A stretch of 64,000 nucleotides of DNA from NCBI RefSeq assembly GCF_014656195.1, contig NZ_BNBY01000006.1, positions 315,301 through 379,300 on the forward strand. Direction: 5' to 3'. Origin of the DNA: Kitasatospora xanthocidica. Lineage in GTDB: Bacteria; Actinomycetota; Actinomycetes; Streptomycetales; Streptomycetaceae. A program made the translations under genes and the position numbers. Under the pieces are notes generated by a model that worked only from the letters and a program-made list of their open reading frames with translations, was not told where the DNA came from and did no database searches. This document shows, in pieces, positions 55,181-64,000 of this stretch (positions within the stretch are counted from its first letter, which is position 1; each line of letters begins with the position of its first letter).

Positions 55181-55246
55181 CGCACGTGTGTACCACTGGG
55201 TGGTGACGCGTTCGATCATCGCCCCCGGCCCGCCCGCCGGCCCGGA

Positions 55247-55987
55247 TCAGCCGCGGTGGACCTTGTGGTTGGCGGCCTGCGCCCGGGGGCGGACCACCAG
55301 CAGGTCGATGTTCACGTGCGACGGCCGGGTGACCGTCCACGCCACGGTGTCCGCGATGTCCTCGGCGGTCAGTGGCTCGGCCACGCCCGCGTACACGGCG
55401 GCCGCCTTGGACTCGTCGCCGCGGAAGCGGGTGATCGCGAAGCCCTCGGACTTCACCATCCCGGGCGCGATCTCGATCACCCGGATCGGCTCCCCGCACA
55501 GCTCCAGCCGCAGCGTCGCCGCGATGGTGTGCGCGGCGTGCTTGGCGGCGACGTAGCCGCCGCCGCCCTCGTACGCGGTCAGCGCGGCGGTCGAGGAGAG
55601 CACCAGCACCGTGCCGTCGCCGGTGGCCCGCAGGGCCGGCAGCAGCGCCTGCGTCATGTGCAGCACGCCGAGCACGTTCACCTCGTACATCGCCCGCCAG
55701 TCGGCCGGGTCGCCGTGCTCCACCGTCTCGGCGCCGATCGCGCCGCCGGCGTTGTTCACCAGGACGTCCACCCGGCCGACCTCGGCGGCGAAGGCGTCCA
55801 CGGCGGCCCGGTCGGTGACGTCCACGGTGTGGGCGCGGCCGCCGATCTCCTTGGCCAGTGCCTCGATCCGCTCGGTGCGGCGGGCGGTCAGCACCACGTC
55901 GAAGCCCTCGGCCGCCAGCCGGCGGGCGGTAGCCGCGCCGATTCCGCTGCTGGCACCGGTGACCACGGCCACCTTCTGCTCGGTCAT
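55247..55987 (-). CDS. Short-chain dehydrogenase/reductase
   Basis: The 246-residue classical SDR has the cofactor motif [12 protein letters not shown], catalytic Ser in LSSTAAL and the Tyr-x-x-x-Lys pair in YVAAKHAAH. The Arg pair (TARRTER) after the second strand favours NADP(H). The substrate is unknown. GGGAG lies 5 bases before the ATG. It is divergent to the mutase gene. Confidence 0.93.
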   Translation of the reverse strand: MTEQKVAVVTGASSGIGAATARRLAAEGFDVVLTARRTERIEALAKEIGGRAHTVDVTDRAAVDAFAAEVGRVDVLVNNAGGAIGAETVEHGDPADWRAMYEVNVLGVLHMTQALLPALRATGDGTVLVLSSTAALTAYEGGGGYVAAKHAAHTIAATLRLELCGEPIRVIEIAPGMVKSEGFAITRFRGDESKAAAVYAGVAEPLTAEDIADTVAWTVTRPSHVNIDLLVVRPRAQAANHKVHRG

Positions 55988-56108
55988 TGCCACTCCCTGG
56001 GGCTCATCGGTCGTTCACCCGATCATCTCAACCGCCTCGGCGTCCCGGCGGGCGGGCCGGGACCCTGGAGCGCGAGGACCAGTGCCCGCCGACCCCGTGG
56101 AGGGACCC

Positions 56109-57698
<1,590 letters not shown>

Positions 57699-57897
57699 GA
57701 TTCGCCTGAACGGCCGTCAACGTCCGGGAGTCGTCAAGACGATGGCGGCCGTGACCGCCGGCCCGGGTGATCGTTGCACAGGGCAAGCAATCCGGGGAAG
57801 GCGGCTGAAACGAGATGTCATACCCACCTGTCCGGCCGGTATGCGCCCATCCGGGGACTGATTTTCCGGAAGTCGGGCCAAATCCCCCCAACAGGCC

Positions 57898-57903
57898 TAC
57901 GAT
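57898..57903 (+). promoter_or_regulatory. -10 box of the M20 amidohydrolase gene
   Basis: TACGAT ends 7 bases before the ATG at 57911, suggesting a leaderless mRNA; the GGGGAG in between abuts the ATG and is too close to serve as a ribosome-binding site. Confidence 0.45.
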
Positions 57904-57910
57904 TGGGGAG

Positions 57911-59176
57911 ATGAACCGTCCTGAGCCCGCTCAGCCGGGCGCCACCCTCGCCGCCGCACGCCCCGTTGTCGAACTGCGCGACCGGGTCAGGGGGCTGGAG
58001 CCCGAGCTGATCGCCTTCCGCCGTGATCTGCACCGGCATCCGGAGCTGGGCCGCCAGGAGTTCCGCACCACCGGGTTGCTGCGCGACCGGCTGGTCGCCG
58101 CCGGCCTCGAACCCCGGGTGCTGCCCGGCGGCACCGGGCTGATCGTCGACATCGTCCCGGCCGGCACCGCCCCGGGCGCCGAGTTCCTGGCCTTCCGCGC
58201 CGACATCGATGCGCTGCCCATCGACGACGCCAAGACCGACGTGCCGTACCGCTCGACCGTCCCCGGCCGGGCCCACGCCTGCGGGCACGACGTGCACACC
58301 TCGGTGGTGCTCGGCACCGGCCTGGTGCTGGCCGAGGCCGCCCGCAGCGGCGAGCTGCGCCGCCCGGTCCGGCTGGTCTTCCAGCCGGCCGAGGAGGTCA
58401 TGCCCGGCGGCGCGCTGGACGTGATCAAGGCCGGCGGGATGGACGGCGTGGGCCGGATCTTCGCGGTGCACTGCGACCCGAAGGTGGAGGTCGGCCGGAT
58501 CGCCCTGCGCACCGGCGCGATCACCTCGGCCTGCGACCGCCTGGTGCTGCACCTGGACGGCCCCGGCGGGCACACCGCCCGCCCGCACCTGACCACCGAC
58601 CTGGTGACCGCGGTGGCCCGGATGGCCGCCGAGCTCCCCGGCGCGCTCGCCCGCCGGATGGACCCGCGCTGGGGCGTCAGCCTGGTCTGGGGCCGGATCG
58701 CCTCCGGCTCCGCGCCCAACGTCATCCCGCAGCACGCCGAGCTGGAGGGCACCGTCCGCTGCCTGGAGCTGGACGGCTGGCGGGAGGCGCCGGACCTGCT
58801 GCACGAGCTGATCGCCAAGCTCGCCGAGACCTACCGGGCCAAGTGGACGCTGGACTACCACCGCGGCGTGCCGCCGGTGGTCAACGAGGCGGTCTCGGTC
58901 GCGCTGCTGGACGCGGCGATGCACGCCCGGTTCGGGCTGACCGATCGACACGAGCCCGCGACGGTCGTGGAGGGCACCGAGCAGAGCCTGGGCGGCGAGG
59001 ACTTCTCCTGGTACCTGGAGCACGCCCCGGGCGCGCTGGCCCGGCTGGGTGTCCGCGCCCCCGGCGACACCGCCGTGCGCGACCTGCACCAGGGCCGGTT
59101 CGACGTGGACGAGCGGGCGATCGGCATCGGCACCGAGCTGTTCGCGGCGCTGGCCCTGGAGGTGGAAGGCGACTGA
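57911..59176 (+). CDS. M20-family amidohydrolase
   Basis: The 421-residue metallohydrolase has the HRHPELGRQE start motif, the metal ligands in ACGHDVHTS, QPAEE and VHCDPKVEVG, and the dimerisation domain around DGPGGHTARPHLTTD. The C-terminal ligand region is GGEDFSWYLEHAPG. The family removes acyl groups from amino acids or related amides; the substrate is not evident. The ATG at 57911 fits both the conserved N-terminus and the -10 box. Confidence 0.92.
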   Translation: MNRPEPAQPGATLAAARPVVELRDRVRGLEPELIAFRRDLHRHPELGRQEFRTTGLLRDRLVAAGLEPRVLPGGTGLIVDIVPAGTAPGAEFLAFRADIDALPIDDAKTDVPYRSTVPGRAHACGHDVHTSVVLGTGLVLAEAARSGELRRPVRLVFQPAEEVMPGGALDVIKAGGMDGVGRIFAVHCDPKVEVGRIALRTGAITSACDRLVLHLDGPGGHTARPHLTTDLVTAVARMAAELPGALARRMDPRWGVSLVWGRIASGSAPNVIPQHAELEGTVRCLELDGWREAPDLLHELIAKLAETYRAKWTLDYHRGVPPVVNEAVSVALLDAAMHARFGLTDRHEPATVVEGTEQSLGGEDFSWYLEHAPGALARLGVRAPGDTAVRDLHQGRFDVDERAIGIGTELFAALALEVEGD

Positions 59177-59353
59177 CCGGGCGCCGCCCACGGGTCGGGG
59201 AGCCGACACGTGGGCGGTTTGTCGGATTCGGGGTTCGGTGGCGGTTCCGTAAACTGGGCCGAACCAACCTCGGACCACCATCCGTGCAGGGGTGTAGAGC
59301 CTCGGGACAGGCTTCAGACCACGGTTTGATAACAACCCGAATGCTCTGGCACC

Positions 59354-59386
59354 CCGTAACACAACCGTGTTCTACGCGCGTTACGG
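59354..59386. promoter_or_regulatory. Inverted repeat in the BMP transporter promoter region
   Basis: CCGTAAC (59354-59360) and GTTACGG (59380-59386) form a perfect 7-bp inverted repeat. It encloses AACAC-N4-GTGTT and a CTACGCGCGT element (59372-59381) like the palindrome upstream of purN. It lies 49-81 bases before the start, a good place for an operator. Confidence 0.5.
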
Positions 59387-59434
59387 TGGCGTCCGACCAC
59401 GCCAAACGGTTGCGTGTCAGAAGGAGAAACTCCC

Positions 59435-60496
59435 TTGCGCCGTTCAATGAAGCTCGCCGCGGTTGTGCTCTCGGGTTCCCTGGGCATGGCCTCGCTCGCC
59501 GCTTGCGGCGCAAAGAGCACCGACAACACCTCTTCTTCCGCCTCGGGCGACGGCTCGCTCAAGGTCGGCATGGCCTACGACATCGGTGGCCGCGGCGACC
59601 AGTCGTTCAACGACTCCGCCGCGCGTGGTCTCGACAAGGCCAAGTCCGACCTGGGCGCCTCGGTGACCGAGGCCGAGGCCAAGTCCGGTGAGGCCGAGGC
59701 CGACAAGGAGACCCGCCTCAAGAACCTGGTCGACGCCGGCTACAAGACCATCATCGCGGTCGGCTTCGTCTACCAGCCGGCGGTCAACAAGGTCGCCAAG
59801 GACAACCCGAACGTCAAGTTCGCGATCATCGACTCGAACGACAAGGACCAGCCGTCCAACGTCACCTCGCTGCTCTTCGCCGAGCAGGAGGGTTCGTACC
59901 TGGCCGGTGTCGCCGCCGCCAACAAGTCGAAGGCCAAGCACGTCGGCTTCATCGGCGGTGTGCAGTCCGAGCTGATCAAGAAGTTCGAGGCCGGTTACAA
60001 GGCGGGTGTGAAGTCCGTCGACCCGAACATCGTGGTCGAGACCACCTACCTGACCACGCCTCCGGACTTCACCGGCTTCAACTCGCCCGACAAGGGCAAG
60101 GAGGCCGCGCAGGGCCAGCTCGACAAGGGCGCGGACATCATCTACACCGCCGCCGGCTCCTCCGGCAACGGCGCCATCGAGGCCGTCGCCAACAAGCAGG
60201 GCGCCCTGGCCATCGGTGTCGACTCCGACCAGGCCAGCCAGCCGGCCCTGGCGAAGTACAAGAACAGCATCATGACCTCGATGGTCAAGAACGTCGACAA
60301 CGCGGTCTTCGCGTACATCGACTCGGTCAAGAAGGGCAGCGCCTTCACCGGCATCAAGCTCTTCGACCTGAAGGCCGACGGTGTCTCGCTCGCCACCACC
60401 GGTGGCAAGATCGACGACATCCAGGACAAGCTGAAGGCCGCCGCCGACGCCATCAAGAGCGGCGCCACCACCATCCCGACCGCGCCGGTCCAGTAG
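59435..60496 (+). CDS. BMP-family nucleoside-binding lipoprotein
   Basis: The 353-residue extracellular substrate-binding lipoprotein belongs to the BMP/PnrA/TmpC family that binds purine nucleosides. It has a signal with lipobox LAAC (Cys24), the conserved GGRGDQSFNDSAARG near residue 50, VGFVYQPAVN, and HVGFIGGVQSELIKKFEAGY. TTG at 59435 is the likely start, since AAGGAG lies 8 bases before it; ATG at 59447 would also give a signal peptide. The ABC ATPase and permease genes follow in order. Confidence 0.95.
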   Translation: MRRSMKLAAVVLSGSLGMASLAACGAKSTDNTSSSASGDGSLKVGMAYDIGGRGDQSFNDSAARGLDKAKSDLGASVTEAEAKSGEAEADKETRLKNLVDAGYKTIIAVGFVYQPAVNKVAKDNPNVKFAIIDSNDKDQPSNVTSLLFAEQEGSYLAGVAAANKSKAKHVGFIGGVQSELIKKFEAGYKAGVKSVDPNIVVETTYLTTPPDFTGFNSPDKGKEAAQGQLDKGADIIYTAAGSSGNGAIEAVANKQGALAIGVDSDQASQPALAKYKNSIMTSMVKNVDNAVFAYIDSVKKGSAFTGIKLFDLKADGVSLATTGGKIDDIQDKLKAAADAIKSGATTIPTAPVQ

Positions 60497-60680
60497 GACC
60501 GCGCGTCTCGGACGCGACAGCGCCTGCCGCCTGCCCGGCAGCGCGATGATCGACACAGTTCACGGGAGGGGCCCGGCAGGGTGCGCTCAAGGCGTACCCC
60601 CGGGCCCCGTTCCGTCTCCCCGTTTCCCCCCTTGGCCCTCCGAGCGCAACGACGCGCCTCCAGACCACCAGGAGACCGCC

Positions 60681-62363
60681 ATCACCGCATCCGACCCCGT
60701 CCCCCTGCGCAAGGACGGAACCCCCAGCGCGGGGACGGCGACACCGGCCGTCGAACTGCGCGGCATCACCAAGCGCTTCCCCGGTGTCGTGGCCAACCAC
60801 GACATCAACCTCACCGTCCGCACCGGCACCGTGCACGCCCTGATGGGCGAGAACGGCGCCGGCAAGTCGACGCTGATGAAGATCCTCTACGGCATGCAGA
60901 AGCCGGACGAGGGCACCATCGCGATCAACGGCGAGCAGTGCGAGTTCAACACCCCCGGCGACGCGATCTCGCGCGGCATCGGCATGGTGCACCAGCACTT
61001 CATGCTGGCCGACAACCTCACGGTGCTGGAGAACGTCGTCCTCGGCGGCGAGAAGATCCACGGCATCGGCGCCAAGGCGAAGGCGAAGATCAAGGAGATC
61101 TCCGACCAGTACGGCCTGGGCGTCCGCCCGGACGCCCTGGTCGAGGACCTCGGCGTCGCCGACCGCCAGCGCGTCGAGATCCTCAAGGTGCTGTACCGCG
61201 GCGCCAAGATCCTGATCCTCGACGAGCCCACGGCCGTCCTCGTCCCGCAGGAGGTCGACGCGCTGTTCGACAACCTGCGCGAGCTCAAGTCCGAGGGCGT
61301 CACGGTCATCTTCATCTCGCACAAGCTGCACGAGGTGCTGGCGGTCGCCGACGCGATCAGCGTCATCCGGCGCGGCACCACGGTGGGCGACGCCGACCCC
61401 AAGGCCGTCACCGCCCGCCAGCTCGCCGAGATGATGGTCGGCGCCGAGCTGCCCTCCCCGGAGAGCCGCGAGTCGACCGTCACCGCGACCGAGATGCTCG
61501 ACGTCAAGGACCTGCGGATCGCCAAGACCGACGCCGAGGGCATCGAGCGCGTCGTCCTGGACGACATCTCGCTGCGCATCCACAAGGGCGAGATCCTCGG
61601 CATCGCGGGTGTCGAGGGCAACGGTCAGGCCGAGCTGGTCGAGGCCATCATGGGCATGCTGCCGCTGGACGGCGGCACCGTCACCCTGGACGGCAAGGAC
61701 CTCTCCGGCACCCTCACCCGGGCCCGCCGCGAGGCCGGCATCGGGTACATCCCCGAGGACCGCCACAAGCACGGCCTGCTGCTGGAGGCCCCGCTCTGGG
61801 AGAACCGCATCCTCGGCCACGTCACCGAGGAGCCCAACTCCAAGGGCGTGCTGCTCGACCCCGGCGCGGCCCGGACGGACACCCTGCGGATCGTCGAGGA
61901 GTTCGACGTCCGCACCCCCGGCATCGAGGTCACCGCGGCCTCCCTCTCCGGCGGCAACCAGCAGAAGCTGATCATCGGCCGCGAGATGAGCCACCAGCCC
62001 AAGCTGCTGATCGCCGCGCACCCCACCCGCGGCGTCGACGTCGGCGCGCAGGCCCAGATCTGGGAGCACATCCGGGTCGCCCAGCGGGCCGGCCTGGCCG
62101 TCCTGCTGATCTCCGCCGACCTGGACGAGCTGATCGGGCTCTCCGACACCATCCGGGTCATCTACCGCGGCCGCCTGGTCGCCGACGCAGACCCGGCCAC
62201 CGTGACCGCCGAGGACCTGGGCACCGCGATGACCGGTGCGGCCAGCGGCCACATCGAGTCCGAGCCGGAGGCCGTCGCCGAGGCGCAGGCCGTCGCCGCC
62301 GAGGGCACCGAGGCCGAGCACCCGCCCACCGACACCGCCGACGACTCGCAGGCGGGGGAGTAG
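60681..62363 (+). CDS. ABC transporter ATPase, two-domain nucleoside type
   Basis: The 560-residue cytoplasmic ATPase has two ABC domains, like RbsA/NupO. The first has Walker A GENGAGKST and Walker B ILILDEPT, with a weak signature (LGVADRQRVE). The second has a degenerate Walker A (GVEGNGQAE), signature LSGGNQQK and altered Walker B (LLIAAHPTRGVD), as is usual in this family. The start is odd: AGGAG is followed after 6 bases by ATC-ACC-GCA, where relatives begin with GTG or ATG. The only upstream in-frame ATG (60546) lacks a ribosome-binding site and adds 45 unconserved residues. The C-terminal 40 residues are Glu/Ala-rich. Confidence 0.9.
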   Translation: MTASDPVPLRKDGTPSAGTATPAVELRGITKRFPGVVANHDINLTVRTGTVHALMGENGAGKSTLMKILYGMQKPDEGTIAINGEQCEFNTPGDAISRGIGMVHQHFMLADNLTVLENVVLGGEKIHGIGAKAKAKIKEISDQYGLGVRPDALVEDLGVADRQRVEILKVLYRGAKILILDEPTAVLVPQEVDALFDNLRELKSEGVTVIFISHKLHEVLAVADAISVIRRGTTVGDADPKAVTARQLAEMMVGAELPSPESRESTVTATEMLDVKDLRIAKTDAEGIERVVLDDISLRIHKGEILGIAGVEGNGQAELVEAIMGMLPLDGGTVTLDGKDLSGTLTRARREAGIGYIPEDRHKHGLLLEAPLWENRILGHVTEEPNSKGVLLDPGAARTDTLRIVEEFDVRTPGIEVTAASLSGGNQQKLIIGREMSHQPKLLIAAHPTRGVDVGAQAQIWEHIRVAQRAGLAVLLISADLDELIGLSDTIRVIYRGRLVADADPATVTAEDLGTAMTGAASGHIESEPEAVAEAQAVAAEGTEAEHPPTDTADDSQAGE

Positions 62364-62367
62364 CCAC

Positions 62368-63531
62368 ATGACCAGTCCCAACCCCGCCGCCAAGGCCGCC
62401 AAGCCCGGCCTCGCGCAGCGGATCAGCGGCGAGCGGATCGTGCTCGCACTGGCGGCGCCGGTGCTCGCGGTCGTGCTCTCCGTCGCGATCTGCTCCGTCC
62501 TGCTGGCGACCTCGGGCAAGAACCCGTTCGACGCGTGGAACGTGATGATCACGTACGCCACCAAGTCGGACGGCCAGGTGAACATCCTCAACCGGTCCAC
62601 CACGTACTACCTGGCCGCCGCGGCCGCCGCGTTCGGGTTCCGGATGAACCTGTTCAACATCGGCGTCGAGGGCCAGTACAAGGTCGCGGCGCTGTTCGCG
62701 GCCTACGTCGGCGGGCAGGTCGACCTGCCGTCGTTCATCCAGATCCCGCTGCTGCTGGTCACCGCCATGCTGGTCGGCGGCCTGTACGCGAGCATCGCCG
62801 GTCTGCTGAAGGTCTACCGCGGCGTCAGCGAGGTCATCGCGACCATCATGCTGAACTCGATCGCGGTCGCGATCGTCGGCCTGCTGCTCGTCCCGGGCAT
62901 CTTCGCGCCGAAGGTGAGCGGCACCAGCAACTCGATCCAGACCGCGCCGCTCTCGGAGTCCAGCCACTTCTTCGCGCTCGACACGGCCGGCGGCCCGCTC
63001 TGGGGCTTCATCTTCATCGCCATCCTGGTCGGCGTGGTCTTCCAGTTCACCCTGACCCGCACCCGCTTCGGCTTCGACCTGCGCGCCACCGGCCGCTCGG
63101 AGTCCGCCGCGACCGCGTCCGGCGTGAACGTCAAGAAGATGGTGATCATCTCGATGGCCGTCTCCGGCGCGATCGCCGGTCTGATCGGCCTGCCCGAGTT
63201 GATGCAGAACTCCTTCAACTACGGCCAGAGCTTCCAGCCCGGCCTGGGCTTCCTGGGCATCTCGATCGCCCTGCTGGGCCGCAACAGCCCGTTCGGCATG
63301 GTCTTCGCGGCCGTGCTGTTCGCCTTCCTGGACGCCACCGGTTCGCAGCTCCCGCTGCAGGGCGGCTTCCCGTCCGAGATCGTCGCGGTCATGCAGGGCA
63401 CCATCGTCATCTGCGTCGTCGTCGCGTACGAGCTGGTGCGCCGCTACGGCCTGAAGCGCCAGCAGCAGAAGGTCGGCGCCCAGCTCGCCGCCCAGATCGC
63501 GGCCACTGAGAAGAAGGAGGTGTCCGCGTGA
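62368..63531 (+). CDS. ABC transporter permease, nucleoside type, subunit 1
   Basis: The 387-residue membrane protein has about ten helices of the BPD_transp_2 family (RbsC-like), with FRMNLFNIGVEGQYKVAALF and RGVSEVIATIMLNSIAV. It forms the channel with the next gene. GGGGGAG lies 7 bases before the ATG and 4 bases separate it from the ATPase stop. It ends with GTGA overlapping the next start. Confidence 0.95.
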   Translation: MTSPNPAAKAAKPGLAQRISGERIVLALAAPVLAVVLSVAICSVLLATSGKNPFDAWNVMITYATKSDGQVNILNRSTTYYLAAAAAAFGFRMNLFNIGVEGQYKVAALFAAYVGGQVDLPSFIQIPLLLVTAMLVGGLYASIAGLLKVYRGVSEVIATIMLNSIAVAIVGLLLVPGIFAPKVSGTSNSIQTAPLSESSHFFALDTAGGPLWGFIFIAILVGVVFQFTLTRTRFGFDLRATGRSESAATASGVNVKKMVIISMAVSGAIAGLIGLPELMQNSFNYGQSFQPGLGFLGISIALLGRNSPFGMVFAAVLFAFLDATGSQLPLQGGFPSEIVAVMQGTIVICVVVAYELVRRYGLKRQQQKVGAQLAAQIAATEKKEVSA

Positions 63532-64000
63532 GTACGGCGACTGCCGCTCGTCCGAAGGCGCCGGGCGCGCCCGCGAAGAAGCGCAAGCTGTCCTGGCCGG
63601 TGGTCCTGCTCCTGATCGCGGGCGCCCTGGTCCTGTTCTCCGCCGTGGGCATGGCCACCGGCAACCACTCGCTGACCTCCTCCGGTCAGGTCACCGCCGC
63701 GCTCAGCGCCGCCGTGCCGATCGGCATGGCCGGCCTCGGCGGTCTCTGGTCCGAGCGGGCCGGTGTGGTCAACATCGGTCTCGAAGGCATGATGGTCGCC
63801 GGCACCTTCTGCGGTGCCTGGGCCGGTTACCTGGTCAACCCGTGGGTCGGCCTGCTGGCCGGCATGCTCGGCGGCGCGCTCGGCGGTCTGCTGCACGCGG
63901 TCGTCACCGTCACCTTCGGCGTCGACCACATCGTCTCCGGCGTCGGCATCAACCTGCTGATCCCCGGCATCTGCGCGTACGTCAACCGGATCTACTACAA
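63528..64000 (+). CDS. ABC transporter permease, nucleoside type, subunit 2 (3' end outside the window)
   Basis: The GTG start overlaps the previous stop (GTGA). The 157 visible codons show a basic Lys/Arg-rich N-terminus, a first membrane helix (about 23-43), and then SERAGVVNIGLEGMMVAGTF and HIVSGVGINLL, both typical of BPD_transp_2 permeases. It is the second half of the permease pair for the BMP-linked importer. Confidence 0.95.
   Translation, partial: MSTATAARPKAPGAPAKKRKLSWPVVLLLIAGALVLFSAVGMATGNHSLTSSGQVTAALSAAVPIGMAGLGGLWSERAGVVNIGLEGMMVAGTFCGAWAGYLVNPWVGLLAGMLGGALGGLLHAVVTVTFGVDHIVSGVGINLLIPGICAYVNRIYY

Noticed and set aside
60546..60680. 45-residue N-terminal extension of the ABC ATPase
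   Set aside because: It has no ribosome-binding site and an unconserved Pro-rich sequence; translation from 60681 is more likely.
62030..62050. Inactivating mutation in the second ABC domain (altered Walker B)
   Set aside because: The degenerate second nucleotide-binding site is normal for RbsA/NupO-type ATPases.

Overview
The window is chromosomal DNA from a very GC-rich actinomycete, most likely Streptomyces or a close relative such as Kitasatospora. Codon third positions are almost all G or C. GTG starts, ATGA/GTGA stop-start overlaps and leaderless starts just downstream of a TAnnnT box are common. Several gene families are typical of streptomycetes. From memory, the order guaA, PspC two-component genes, pcrA, cobalamin-mutase small subunit, MoxR/vWA cluster, sucCD, purNH, folD, mdh, trpS, DD-carboxypeptidase, sdh, mutase large subunit, BMP-type nucleoside transporter matches the core region around SCO4790-SCO4888 of S. 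coelicolor. No tRNA, rRNA, insertion sequence, prophage or CRISPR array was seen.

Layout. 1-5.4 kb: the 3' part of a membrane protein gene, a 0.9 kb non-coding stretch, guaA, and a DoxX-Rieske fusion. 5.4-9.4 kb: an envelope-stress-like module, with a PspC/LiaF-like protein and a tiny membrane protein facing a PspC-domain histidine kinase and a LuxR-type response regulator. 9.5-13.8 kb: helicase pcrA, an M23 peptidase and a B12-binding mutase subunit. 13.9-21.8 kb: an uncharacterised cluster of DUF5691, SWIM zinc-finger, MoxR AAA+, DUF5682 and vWA proteins. This is the best candidate in the window for an undescribed system. 22.1-24.2 kb: sucCD.

24.3-34.3 kb: a large LuxR-HTH/sigma-like/transmembrane fusion, a DUF6350 membrane protein, small membrane proteins, purN-purH, folD and a DUF3017 protein. 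34.4-38.7 kb: mdh behind a 16-bp tandem array, a CNNM/CorC-type transporter, trpS and a 2H phosphoesterase. 38.7-46.1 kb: an accessory-looking cell-wall glycopolymer cluster with two large CDP-glycerol-transferase-like proteins (one fused to a GT2 domain) and a separate GT2. 46.2-48.9 kb: a BrkB/YihY membrane protein, a DD-carboxypeptidase and a small membrane protein. 49.0-52.4 kb: the sdhCDAB operon on the minus strand. 52.7-59.2 kb: an OHCU-decarboxylase-like protein, a lipoprotein alpha/beta hydrolase, an SDR, a methylmalonyl-CoA-mutase-type large subunit and an M20 amidohydrolase. 59.4-64.0 kb: a BMP lipoprotein, ABC ATPase and two permeases of a nucleoside-type importer, the last permease cut by the window end.

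How the genes fit together. Central carbon metabolism is well represented: sucCD, sdhCDAB, mdh, and a split cobalamin mutase whose subunits lie 42 kb apart and could feed succinyl-CoA into the same pathway. Purine and one-carbon metabolism are represented by guaA, purN, purH, folD and a nucleoside-type importer. Short related palindromic motifs (ACGCGCGT core) lie upstream of guaA, purN and the importer. Many intergenic gaps carry strong hairpin terminators or short tandem repeats; these are listed individually.
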